A stretch of DNA of 12,985 nucleotides from DATKDP01 sp035546335 (GCA_035546335.1 DATKDP010000004.1:1-12985), one strand, 5' to 3'. Shown: positions 1-6,926, numbered from the stretch's first letter. Notes: generated by a model not told the origin, from the letters alone. Program-made: numbers and translations.

Positions 1-129
1 CGGCATGGAGCTGCCTCTGCGCCCGATACCCTGGTTTCCCGCGACCGTCACATTCCGCTCGTAGGGGCGAAGCAGCGATGGCGCGCCGTGAATTTCGACA
101 GACGCTCCACGATTCGGCTGATGTGAAAC

Positions 130-174
130 GGGGCGCTTTCGCTGCCCCTCAGGATTTGCATCCTGAAAGGATGC
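130..174. repeat. Two adjacent small hairpins
   Basis: The first has a 5-bp stem (GGGGC 130-134, GCCCC 144-148) around a 9-base loop. The second has a perfect 6-bp stem (GCATCC 158-163, GGATGC 169-174) around TGAAA. They have no T-run, so they are not classical terminators. They probably form part of the composite palindromic repeat that continues to the right. Confidence 0.55.
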
Positions 175-184
175 CTGGACCACA

Positions 185-215
185 GCCGGTGGTGAGCGCG
201 AAGCGCCACCACCGG
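185..215 (-). repeat. REP-like palindrome, copy 1
   Basis: A 31-bp element with a perfect 9-bp stem (CCGGTGGTG 186-194 with CACCACCGG 207-215). It is the exact reverse complement of the copy at 351-381, so the two copies face each other and could also pair over 130 bases. Confidence 0.85.
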
Positions 216-241
216 AACGTGGCACGCAGCGCGAAGTGAGC

Positions 242-261
242 GGCAGCCCGGCAGGGCTGCC
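242..261. repeat. Perfect 8-bp hairpin
   Basis: GGCAGCCC at 242-249 pairs with GGGCTGCC at 254-261 around the loop GGCA. It lies between REP-like copies 1 and 2 and is probably another unit of the same repeat cluster. Confidence 0.6.
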
Positions 262-294
262 AGGAAAGGGGCGAGCGATGTCACATTTCGTCCC

Positions 295-314
295 GGCACC
301 CCTGCCGGGGTGCC
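295..314. repeat. Perfect 8-bp hairpin
   Basis: GGCACCCC at 295-302 pairs with GGGGTGCC at 307-314 around the loop TGCC. It has the same architecture (8-bp stem, 4-base loop) as the hairpin at 242-261 but a different stem sequence. No T-run follows on either side. Confidence 0.6.
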
Positions 315-350
315 CGCGTTGCATGTCGGATCTCGCAAACCGGTGGTGGC

Positions 351-381
351 CCGGTGGTGGCGCTTCGCGCTCACCACCGGC
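351..381 (+). repeat. REP-like palindrome, copy 2
   Basis: A 31-bp element with a 9-bp stem (351-359 with 372-380) and a 12-base loop that starts GCGCTTCGCG. It is identical to copy 1 in reverse complement. The left arm is preceded by a tandem duplicate of its first 11 bases (CCGGTGGTGGC at 340-350 and again at 351-361). Confidence 0.85.
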
Positions 382-420
382 TGTGTTCCATTCACCCCTT
401 CGGGGTGCCTGCTGCCTGCT

Positions 421-441
421 GCCATCTGCCATCTGCCATCT
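421..441 (+). repeat. Tandem heptamer, three copies
   Basis: GCCATCT is repeated three times head to tail, followed by GCT. It sits between REP-like copies 2 and 3. Short intergenic runs of this kind expand by slippage; no coding role is apparent. Confidence 0.75.
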
Positions 442-444
442 GCT

Positions 445-475
445 ATTGTGGTGGCACTTCGCGCTCACCACCGGC
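445..475 (+). repeat. REP-like palindrome, copy 3 (degenerate)
   Basis: Aligned to copy 2, 27 of 31 positions match; three of the four changes are at the left end, which shortens the stem to GTGGTG (448-453) with CACCAC (466-471). It has the same orientation as copy 2. Confidence 0.75.
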
Positions 476-515
476 TGGAATCCTCGAACCCTTCCGGGTG
501 TACGTTGTTGCGCCC

Positions 516-1967
516 CTATCCGGCGATTCCGGCTTTTCGTTCGCGCATGATCTTCACGAACGAGCGGCTGCGGAGCTCGGCGAGCGTCAGCCCCGTCCCC
601 AGCGCTTCTTCCTCGGTGATCGCGCCGCTGTTGAGGCCGCGGATGAAGTAGTTCAGCAGACCCTGGCCCGTCGCGGCGTCGTCGAAGATGTCGCCGACGA
701 GCGTCGCCTGCGCGGCCTTCTGCACGAAGTTGCTCAGACGCTCGGTCGCCGCTGCGAGCCCTTCGAGAAAGAACGAATAGATCGCCGCATAACGCGTCGG
801 AAGCTGCGCCGGATGAAGATCCCACCCCTGGTAGTAGGCATGAACCAGGGAGTGGCGGATGTGGTCGACATGCAGGCGCCACGCACGGTGAACGCTCGCT
901 CGGTTCTCGGCGAGCTGGTCGGGCGTGAGCGGCTTGCCGTCCGCCGCCCTGTGCGGCGCGATGGGCATGACGTTCGTCGCGCCGTCGGAAATCCGGAGGC
1001 CGGCGCCGGCGTAGGCGACCTGCATCATGTGCCGCGCGAAGTCGCACGAAGGGTGGTCCATCCTCTGATGCGCAGCCGTGATGTTGCAGCTCGCCGTGTA
1101 GTCGTACGTTCCGAAGTGTGCGGCGACTGCGCGGCCGCGGGCGGCGGCGAGGAAGAGCGGAAGGTTCGATGCGCCCTCCGCGTTCACGATCGACTGCGTC
1201 GTCTCGATCATGAATTCCATCCGCAGCGTTCCCTCCGCGAGTCCGAGCCTCGATTCGAGCGCCTCGAACGCGTCGATGAGCAGCGACACCTGCTCGGGGA
1301 ACTGGATCTTCGGCAGTGTCACCGCGAACCCTTCGGGAAGCGCACCGCCGGTCTCCTCGAGAAGCGTCGTCAGGAAGATGTCGAGCGTGCGGAGTCCGCG
1401 TTTGACGAGCTCCTGCGAGAACGGCTTGATGCGGATTCCGACGAACGGAGGAAGGAGTCCCTCCTTCGCTCCGGCGCCCAGCTCGCGCGCGACGCTGGCG
1501 GCGTGGCCGTCTTCTTCGTCGTCGGGACGATTTCCGTAGCCGTCCTCGAAATCGATGCGGAAGTCTTCGACGGGCTCTCGTTTCAATTTCTCGACGACGC
1601 GCCGGTAGATCGTGTATGCCAGCCATGCCGGCTCGTTCGCCGCCCGAACCGAGACGGCATCGCGCTCGATCGCCTTCACCAGTGCGGCCGTTGCGCCGAT
1701 CGTATCGGGCAGGTGCTCAGCGCCGGGAAGGGCGATCGCGCGCGCGAAGGTGAAAGGATCGGGGGCGTAGTCGGCGAGTGAGCGGAGCGCGAGCTCCCCC
1801 AGTTTCTTCGGAGTGTCCGCCTTGAAAATCTGCGCGCCGCCGTAGACGGTGTGGACCGGTTGCCGTTCTCCGGCATCGCCCGGGAAGCGCCGCGCGAACG
1901 CGTCGAGCGACGGCGCCAGCGAGGCAGCCAGTCGTTCCAGCTCGTCGTGCGAGAGAGAGGCGCTCAT
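516..1967 (-). CDS. CitE/HpcH aldolase-like protein, DUF6986 type, unknown reaction
   Basis: A 483-residue protein, soluble by appearance, that looks like a CitE/HpcH/malate-synthase-type TIM barrel. Visible landmarks are IDFEDGYG (138-145), IRIKPF (178-183), TLPKIQFPEQV (217-227), MEFMIETTQSI (250-260) and HFGTYDYTAS (284-293). In CitE relatives the Glu of the 'IET' strand and the Asp of the 'FGxxD' strand bind Mg2+; here those would be E255 and D289. The length resembles DUF6986 proteins, whose reaction I do not know to be established. I chose ATG 1967 because the N-terminus then fits and it lies 5 bases after the puuD stop; an ATG 39 bases further upstream would run into puuD. The tight spacing suggests cotranslation with urate oxidase. 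A role in using a C2/C3 product of purine breakdown such as glyoxylate is inference. The Shine-Dalgarno is weak. Confidence 0.8.
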   Translation of the reverse strand: MSASLSHDELERLAASLAPSLDAFARRFPGDAGERQPVHTVYGGAQIFKADTPKKLGELALRSLADYAPDPFTFARAIALPGAEHLPDTIGATAALVKAIERDAVSVRAANEPAWLAYTIYRRVVEKLKREPVEDFRIDFEDGYGNRPDDEEDGHAASVARELGAGAKEGLLPPFVGIRIKPFSQELVKRGLRTLDIFLTTLLEETGGALPEGFAVTLPKIQFPEQVSLLIDAFEALESRLGLAEGTLRMEFMIETTQSIVNAEGASNLPLFLAAARGRAVAAHFGTYDYTASCNITAAHQRMDHPSCDFARHMMQVAYAGAGLRISDGATNVMPIAPHRAADGKPLTPDQLAENRASVHRAWRLHVDHIRHSLVHAYYQGWDLHPAQLPTRYAAIYSFFLEGLAAATERLSNFVQKAAQATLVGDIFDDAATGQGLLNYFIRGLNSGAITEEEALGTGLTLAELRSRSFVKIMRERKAGIAG

Positions 1968-1972
1968 CGGAG

Positions 1973-2767
1973 TCAGTGCTTTCGAATGATGTGAGCCGCA
2001 ACCCACCCCGCCAGGATCAGTCCTGCGAGAATCAGCCAGTTGTAGCGATGTCCGTAGGTGGCTACGGGGAAATGACTGCTCAACATGATGAAGACGACCG
2101 GGATCACCATGTACGTGTTGTGCTTCGAGCGGAGCTTCGCACGCGTGGCGAGCGCCTGATCGGGCTCGCTTCCCTCACGTGCCGTGGCCACGAGGCGGCG
2201 CTGCGCGGGGAGAATCCGCATCCAGACGTTCGCGGCCATCAGAGTGCCCATGATCACACCGACGTGCATGTACGCCGCTCGCGCGGAGAGGATCTGAATC
2301 AGTCCCCAGGTGGTGGCGACGAGCAGCAGATACGAGATCACGGCGGCGAGGGTGTAGCTCCGCGCGAGAGGTGACTGCCAGAGGGCGTCGTAGACGAGCC
2401 AGGCGAGGGGAAGCAGGCCGATGCTGACGGCGATCGCCTGGCCGAGCGTGAGTCTCGAGTCGCCCGCGGCGAGCATCAGCCCGCCCATGTAGTAGACGAG
2501 AACCAGGAGAATGATCCCGCTGAGCCACGTCATCGCCGCTTCCCACTTGAACCAGTGAAGCGTGCGACCGGCTGCGGGCGACTTCTGCTTTGCCACCGCG
2601 TAGAAGCCGCCGCTGTGAACCATCCAGACCTGGCCCTCTTCCTTCGGATCGGAAAGGCGGGCGTCGAGCCAGGTGAAGTAGTAGGTCTGGCCGATCCACA
2701 GAATCCCGGCGAAGACATGTGTCCACCGGACGATCACGTTCAGCCATTCGTGAAGCAGGTAAGGCAT
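1973..2767 (-). CDS. puuD: Membrane urate oxidase (urate hydroxylase) PuuD, membrane domain only
   Basis: A 264-residue integral membrane protein matching the N-terminal domain of PuuD (Urate_ox_N family), which oxidises urate to 5-hydroxyisourate at the membrane. About seven hydrophobic segments are visible, near 13-34, 76-100, 108-130, 138-160, 166-186, 216-232 and 242-260. Family-like stretches are RWTHVFAGILWIGQTYYFTWLD without its last two residues (14-33), and SKHNTYMVIPVVFIMLSSHFP (residues 214-234) near the end; conserved His residues lie in both. Characterised PuuD carries a C-terminal cytochrome c domain with a CxxCH haem site. Here the protein stops at IIRKH after the last helix and has no CxxCH, so electrons must go to a separate acceptor. 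The neighbouring xanthine dehydrogenase makes its substrate. ATG 2767 has no Shine-Dalgarno; a possible extended -10 lies just upstream. Confidence 0.85.
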   Translation of the reverse strand: MPYLLHEWLNVIVRWTHVFAGILWIGQTYYFTWLDARLSDPKEEGQVWMVHSGGFYAVAKQKSPAAGRTLHWFKWEAAMTWLSGIILLVLVYYMGGLMLAAGDSRLTLGQAIAVSIGLLPLAWLVYDALWQSPLARSYTLAAVISYLLLVATTWGLIQILSARAAYMHVGVIMGTLMAANVWMRILPAQRRLVATAREGSEPDQALATRAKLRSKHNTYMVIPVVFIMLSSHFPVATYGHRYNWLILAGLILAGWVAAHIIRKH

Positions 2768-2784
2768 GGCGCGTTTGCGCGGGA

Positions 2785-2793
2785 ACTATAGCA
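2785..2793 (-). promoter_or_regulatory. Possible extended -10 promoter for puuD
   Basis: On the minus strand the sequence reads TGCTATAGT, matching the TGnTATAAT extended -10 at all but one position. No good -35 stands 16-18 bases upstream, which is tolerable for extended -10 promoters. Only 17 bases separate the box from the puuD ATG, so the leader would be about 10 bases. Confidence 0.4.
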
Positions 2794-2806
2794 TGGAGAT
2801 GTGGTC

Positions 2807-2875
2807 GAAGTTTGTCCGCTTCGGCCAGTCGCGGACGGATGCCGTGACCTCTCGTTCGCCGAAGCGGACAACTTC
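2807..2875. repeat. Long imperfect inverted repeat
   Basis: A 19-base arm at 2807-2825 is the reverse complement of an 18-base arm at 2858-2875, apart from one missing A. The loop is 32 bases. In RNA this would be a strong hairpin ahead of puuD; in DNA it could be the ends of a small palindromic element. It lacks a terminal T-run. Confidence 0.75.
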
Positions 2876-2991
2876 GGTCCTGGCCCGAATCGCCGGCGAC
2901 GAACTGGGTCGAGAGGGCAAGGCCCGAAGATTATCCTGCGACTCGTGCGATGTGGGTCGCAAGCATGTGAGGCGCGACCCCTCACCCCTGA

Positions 2992-3048
2992 CCCCTCTCC
3001 CCATGGTCACGTTGCTGCCCCTGGTAAGTTGGCTGATGGGGAGAGGGG
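2992..3048. repeat. Perfect 12-bp inverted repeat, dispersed-repeat type
   Basis: CCCCTCTCCCCA (2992-3003) pairs with TGGGGAGAGGGG (3037-3048) around a 33-base loop. The left flank CCCTCACCCCTGA, about 3 bases before the arm, resembles a short intergenic repeat common in many high-GC genomes. From the minus strand it lies about 90 bases beyond the xdhB stop, so its transcript could act as a weak terminator or stabilise the xdh mRNA 3' end. Confidence 0.75.
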
Positions 3049-3057
3049 AACGATCGT

Positions 3058-3078
3058 CGCGAGATCGCCGGTCTCGCG
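3058..3078. repeat. 7-bp hairpin
   Basis: CGCGAGA (3058-3064) pairs with TCTCGCG (3072-3078) around the loop TCGCCGG. It stands between the tandem repeat and the 12-bp inverted repeat downstream of xdhB. No T-run follows on the minus strand. Confidence 0.5.
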
Positions 3079-3091
3079 CCGCATCCGCGAC

Positions 3092-3119
3092 AAAGTTCGG
3101 CCACTAAAGTTCGGCCACT
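3092..3119. repeat. Tandem 14-bp repeat after xdhB
   Basis: AAAGTTCGGCCACT occurs twice head to tail, perfectly, at 3092-3105 and 3106-3119, followed by a partial third copy (TTGTTCGGTCC). It starts about 20 bases beyond the xdhB stop. Outer bases CAAAGT and ACTTTG also form a 6-bp inverted pair. Function unknown. Confidence 0.85.
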
Positions 3120-3139
3120 TTGTTCGGTCCACAGCAGAC

Positions 3140-5467
3140 TTACGATGGCGGGACGGCGCGGCTTTGCTCTGCATACGCTGCGATTCGCATCGCCAGCTCT
3201 TCGTTCGTCGCAGGGAGCCGAAGCTGGGGAATCGATCCGTTGGAAACGAACGAGAGGGCGTGCTTGGCCGCGCACCACACCGAGATCGCCAGCAGCAAGG
3301 GCGGCTCGCCGGTCGCCTTGCTCCCGCGCAGGTTCACGACGTTGTCGTTGTCGATCCACCCGACATTGAAGATCTCCGGAAGATCGTGGATGCCGGGAAT
3401 CTTGTAGGTCGTCGGTGAGTGCGACAGCAGCTCGCCCCGCTCCGAATACTTCAGCTCCTCGGTCGTCACCCACCCCATTCCCTGCACGAACGCGCCGGTC
3501 ATCTGACCCCGATCGATCCCGGGATTGATCGGACGCCCGATGTCCATCAGGACATCGGACCGAAGAACCTTCATCTCGCCCGTGAAGCGATCGATCAGCA
3601 CCTCGGATGCGGCGCAGCCGTTGGTGTAGTAGAGAAATGGATTCCCCGACCCGCTGGGCCAGTCCCAATCGATCCCCTGCGTGGCGTAGAAACCGCGCTC
3701 GCCCAGGCTGACGCGCTGGTGATAGGCCAGCTTGACGAGATCGCGGAAGGCGAGGCGTGTCTCGGGCCGCTGCGAATCGAAGACGGAACCATCCTCGAAG
3801 ACGATCCGTTCGCGCGTCGCGTCCACCTCTTCGCCGAGAGGAGCGAGCTGCGTGGCGGCAACGGAGGCGAGACGTTCGCGAAGACGCCGGCAGGCGTCGA
3901 CGGCGGCGCTTCCGTTGAGGTCGGCGGCGCTCGACGCGGCCGACGCGGAGGAGTTGTTGTTTTTTTCTGTCGACGTGATCATCACGATCACGTCGCTCAC
4001 GCCGGTGCCCAGCTCGTCGGCGACGAGCTGGCGGATCTTCGTGTTGACGCCCTGACCCATCTCCGTCGCTCCGGTCGAGACCTGGACGGTGCCATCGATG
4101 AAGATGTTCACCAGAGCGCTCGCCTGGTTGAGGAACTTGGTGTTGAACGAGATACCGAACTTCACGGCCGTGAGCGAGAGACCGCGAAGGTGCGTCGCGG
4201 ACGACTCGTTGAAGTCGCGAACGGCTCTCATTCGCTCGCGGTAATCCGAGGTTTCGACGAGCTCGGCGAAGAGTCGTGGCAGGGTGTTGTTTCGGACGAT
4301 CTGCCCGTAGGGCGTGATGTTGCGATCGTCGATACCGTAGCAGTTCGCCAGGCGTACATCGAGTGCGTCCTTCTTCAGAAAGGCCGCGATCTCTTCGATG
4401 ATGTTCTCGATCGTGGCCACGCCCTGAGGGCCGCCGAATCCGCGGAATGCCGTGTTCGGCGGCATGTTGGTGCGGCAGACCGTACCGGTGATCTCGACGG
4501 CGGGAATGTAGTAGGCGTTGTCGGAGTGCGTCATCGCCCTTCCCATCACCGCGGGCGAGAGGTCGGCATAGGCGCCGCCGTCGGAAACGAGATCGACGCG
4601 CAGTCCTCGAATCCTTCCGTCGCCGTCGAAGCCGGCGCGATAGCGATTCCGGAACGGATGGCGCTTCCCCGTCACCTGCATGTCGTCGTCCTTGGTGAAG
4701 ACGATGCGGGCGGCGCGTTTCGTCTTGTGGGCGACGAGGGCGGCGATTGCCGCCGGATGCGTCGCCTGACACTCCTTCCCGCCGAACGCTCCTCCCATCC
4801 GTTTCGTCACGACCACCACCTGATTCATGGAGAGCCCGAGCAGATGAGCGATCACCTCCTGCACTTCGGTCGGATTCTGCGTCGAAGAATGAACGGTGAG
4901 TGCGTCGTGCTCGCCCGGATAGACGACCGCCGCCTGCGATTCGAGATAGAAGTGATCCTGGCCCGCGGTGACGAAGACCCCTTCGATGACGTGGTCGGCC
5001 CCGGCCAGCGCCTCGTCGACATCGCCGCGGCGGATGACCCGGGTCTCACCGATGATCTCGCCGCGAGCCAGCGCCTCCTCGATGGTGAGAATCGGCGGCA
5101 ACTCCTCGATCGTCACGCGCAGTAGCGCTCGTGCGGCGTGCACCGCCTCGAGCGTCTCACCGGCGATGACGACCACCGGCTGCCCCATGAAGGTACAGAC
5201 CTCCTCGGCGAGCAGGATCTCGTCCTTCAGAATCGGTCCGAAGAGATTGTGCGGAAGATCGCGCCAGGTCCATATTCCGGCGATGCGCGGAACCGAGAGT
5301 GCATCGGCGGTCTCGATCGAAACGATCCGGCCGTGCGAGACAGGGCTCCAGAAGCAGTCGACGACGAGCTCGTTCTTCACCGGCGGAATGTCCTCGATGT
5401 AGAGTGACTCGCCCGTGACATGGCCGCGAGCCGAATCGTGCGGGATGTTCTTTCCGGTTACGGGCAT
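3140..5467 (-). CDS. xdhB: Xanthine dehydrogenase, molybdopterin-binding subunit
   Basis: A 775-residue molybdenum hydroxylase subunit that converts hypoxanthine to xanthine and xanthine to urate. It is close to the usual length of bacterial XdhB (about 780). Recognisable motifs in order are AGQDHFYLESQ (168-178), STQNPTEVQ (195-203), GGAFGGKE (225-232), CRTNMPPNTAFRGFGGPQG (331-349), GATEMGQGVNTK (466-477) and ATGEPPLLL (718-726). By homology to bovine enzyme, Q197, E232, R342 and E721 correspond to Q767, E802, R880 and the catalytic base E1261; E232 and R342 are the pair that separates xanthine dehydrogenases from aldehyde oxidases. ATG 5467 begins 19 bases after the xdhA stop, so the two subunits form one operon. 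An asparagine/serine/alanine-rich stretch at 502-521 sits where xanthine dehydrogenases have a small-residue segment. No xdhC chaperone gene is in the window. Confidence 0.95.
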   Translation of the reverse strand: MPVTGKNIPHDSARGHVTGESLYIEDIPPVKNELVVDCFWSPVSHGRIVSIETADALSVPRIAGIWTWRDLPHNLFGPILKDEILLAEEVCTFMGQPVVVIAGETLEAVHAARALLRVTIEELPPILTIEEALARGEIIGETRVIRRGDVDEALAGADHVIEGVFVTAGQDHFYLESQAAVVYPGEHDALTVHSSTQNPTEVQEVIAHLLGLSMNQVVVVTKRMGGAFGGKECQATHPAAIAALVAHKTKRAARIVFTKDDDMQVTGKRHPFRNRYRAGFDGDGRIRGLRVDLVSDGGAYADLSPAVMGRAMTHSDNAYYIPAVEITGTVCRTNMPPNTAFRGFGGPQGVATIENIIEEIAAFLKKDALDVRLANCYGIDDRNITPYGQIVRNNTLPRLFAELVETSDYRERMRAVRDFNESSATHLRGLSLTAVKFGISFNTKFLNQASALVNIFIDGTVQVSTGATEMGQGVNTKIRQLVADELGTGVSDVIVMITSTEKNNNSSASAASSAADLNGSAAVDACRRLRERLASVAATQLAPLGEEVDATRERIVFEDGSVFDSQRPETRLAFRDLVKLAYHQRVSLGERGFYATQGIDWDWPSGSGNPFLYYTNGCAASEVLIDRFTGEMKVLRSDVLMDIGRPINPGIDRGQMTGAFVQGMGWVTTEELKYSERGELLSHSPTTYKIPGIHDLPEIFNVGWIDNDNVVNLRGSKATGEPPLLLAISVWCAAKHALSFVSNGSIPQLRLPATNEELAMRIAAYAEQSRAVPPS

Positions 5468-5486
5468 TGGTCGATCGTCCAGCTTT

Positions 5487-6926
5487 TCAGGCGTTCGCCG
5501 GTCGCCGCATGCCTTCCGCGACGTCGTAGTAGAACTTCTTCAATATATTCTCAGCGAGCTGGAGCCGGAAGTCGCGCGTGCCGCGGACGTCGGAGATCGG
5601 TGCGATCTCCTCCCGCGCGATTTCTCCGGCGCTCTCCAGAGCCGGCAGCTCGAACCGTTTCCCCTCGAGCCAGGCCTCGGTTCGCGGAAGCCGGAGGACG
5701 ACCGGAGCGACGCCTCCATAGGCGATGCGCATCGCATCGATCCGATCGCCCGCGAGATTCATTCTGATTGCCGCAGTGAACGTCGAGATGTCGAGGTGAC
5801 TCCTCTTCGAGACCTTGTACAGCCGCAGGAGACTTCCGTTCGAAGCACGAGGGATCAGGATGCGGCTGATGATCTCGCCGGCTGCGAGATCGAGCTTCTT
5901 GTACCCGAGGTAGAAGCGGTCGATCGGGACGACGCGGGAGCCGCCGAGACCTGTCAGCTCGACGGCGGCTCCTGCGACGTAGAGGTAGGGGAGGGTGTCG
6001 GCGATCGGCGAGGCGTTGGCAATGTTTCCGGCGAGTGTCCCGGCATTCCTGATCTGCGGCGAGCCGAATCGATCCATGATCGGTCCGAGCTCGGGAACGT
6101 GCTCCGCGGCGATCGATTCGAATGCTGCAAGGGTGACTGCGCCGCCGATCGCGATCATTTCGTCCGTGATCTCGACGCGGGTGAGCTCGGCGATGCCGGA
6201 GAGACTGAGAAGGTTTTCGAAGCCAAAGCCGCGTTTGTTGACCCAGACTCCGAAGTCGGTCCCTCCCTGCACGATGACCGCCGGCGGCTGCCCGGCCTTG
6301 AACTGGCACGCCGCGGCGAGATCAACCGGCCTGGCGAACCGTTTCCCGGATGTTTCGACGAGCAGCGGGAGGGCGGAATGGCTCCGCAGATCCTCGAGGA
6401 TCGGCTGGGGCGGATAGATCTCGTCGAGGTGCGTGAGCTGCGACGCATCGACCTCGAGCGCTGCCCTGATGATCGGCTCGTAGCCGGTGCAGCGGCAGAG
6501 ATTGCCGGTCAGGGCGTCGCGGACGTCGTGCTCTTCGATCGACTGCTTCGTCTCGAAGAGAGCGGTCATGGCGACGATGAAGCCCGGGGTACAGTAGCCG
6601 CACTGGGCACCATGGCATCGGACCATTGCGTCCTGAACCGGCGTGAGCTCGTTGCTTCGACGCAGGCCTTCGACAGTCACCACGTGTGTCGAGTCGAGCT
6701 GGAAGAGGAACTGGATGCAGGAATTGACGGGACGGTAAACCAGACGACCGCCCTCGTCGCGCCCGATGAGGACGGTGCACGCCCCGCAATCCCCCTCTTC
6801 GCAGACGATCTTCGTGCCGGTTGCGCCGAGGTCACGGCGCAGAAAGTTCGAGAGGGAGGTGAAGACCTCGGCGCCGGAGATCGCGTGACGCCGGCCATTC
6901 ACATAGAGGAGGATCTGGTCGCGCAT
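5487..6926 (-). CDS. xdhA: Xanthine dehydrogenase, iron-sulfur/FAD subunit
   Basis: A 479-residue electron-transfer subunit with fused iron-sulfur and FAD domains, as in bacterial two-subunit XdhAB. The N-terminal plant-type ferredoxin cluster uses C42, C47, C50 and C70 (CEEGDCGAC, then NSC). The second [2Fe-2S] site uses C109, C112, C144 and C146 (CGYCTPG and CRC). The FAD domain follows from about 197, with VIVQGGTDFGVWVNK (218-232 region) and IRNAGTLAGNIANASPIAD (292-310). Electrons pass from the Mo site in XdhB through both clusters to FAD and on to NAD+. I chose ATG 6926 because MRDQILLYVNGRRH is the normal XdhA beginning; a longer frame to 6974 adds 16 residues without family similarity. 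No clear Shine-Dalgarno exists. First gene of the purine cluster, divergent from mqnA. Confidence 0.94.
   Translation of the reverse strand: MRDQILLYVNGRRHAISGAEVFTSLSNFLRRDLGATGTKIVCEEGDCGACTVLIGRDEGGRLVYRPVNSCIQFLFQLDSTHVVTVEGLRRSNELTPVQDAMVRCHGAQCGYCTPGFIVAMTALFETKQSIEEHDVRDALTGNLCRCTGYEPIIRAALEVDASQLTHLDEIYPPQPILEDLRSHSALPLLVETSGKRFARPVDLAAACQFKAGQPPAVIVQGGTDFGVWVNKRGFGFENLLSLSGIAELTRVEITDEMIAIGGAVTLAAFESIAAEHVPELGPIMDRFGSPQIRNAGTLAGNIANASPIADTLPYLYVAGAAVELTGLGGSRVVPIDRFYLGYKKLDLAAGEIISRILIPRASNGSLLRLYKVSKRSHLDISTFTAAIRMNLAGDRIDAMRIAYGGVAPVVLRLPRTEAWLEGKRFELPALESAGEIAREEIAPISDVRGTRDFRLQLAENILKKFYYDVAEGMRRPANA

Larger units (their letters stand above)
1..515. other. Non-coding region packed with REP-like palindromes
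   Basis: No convincing gene is seen in these 515 bases, which lie downstream of the CitE-like gene (its TAG is at 516-518). The open frames here read straight through inverted repeats and have no recognisable protein content. The stretch holds at least seven short hairpins: stems at 130-134/144-148, 158-163/169-174, 186-194/207-215, 242-249/254-261, 295-302/307-314, 351-359/372-380 and 393-398/402-407. It also holds a tandem heptamer run at 421-441. Such clusters are typical of repetitive extragenic palindromes between genes. No REP-associated transposase gene is present in the window. Confidence 0.8.
2768..3139. other. Structured 372-bp gap between xdhB and puuD
   Basis: No gene is supported here. 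Reading leftwards from the xdhB stop, the gap holds a tandem 14-bp repeat (3092-3119), a 7-bp hairpin (3058-3064/3072-3078), a 12-bp perfect hairpin element (2992-3048), a long imperfect inverted repeat (2807-2875) and a putative extended -10 (2785-2793) before the puuD start. It may separate puuD and its partner from the xdh transcript, or attenuate readthrough into them. No uridine-tract terminator is visible. Confidence 0.75.

Noticed and set aside
185..475. CRISPR-like repeats
   Set aside because: The repeats are palindromic, in both orientations, irregularly spaced and without uniform spacers or cas genes.
354..1781. Long plus-strand frame of 475 codons opposite the CitE-like gene
   Set aside because: Arginine/glutamate-rich antisense frame with no recognisable motifs; the minus strand has clear CitE-like motifs over the same bases.
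2801..3418. Plus-strand frame reading through the xdhB-puuD gap
   Set aside because: Its content comes from the inverted repeats and the antisense end of xdhB; such translated intergenic repeats are a frequent misannotation.
2982..4772. 596-codon minus-strand frame overlapping xdhB
   Set aside because: It is an out-of-frame reading of xdhB, extremely rich in Arg, Ser and Asp, and it runs through the intergenic hairpins.
3419..5125. 568-codon plus-strand frame opposite xdhB
   Set aside because: High-GC antisense shadow; xdhB carries all expected catalytic motifs on the other strand.
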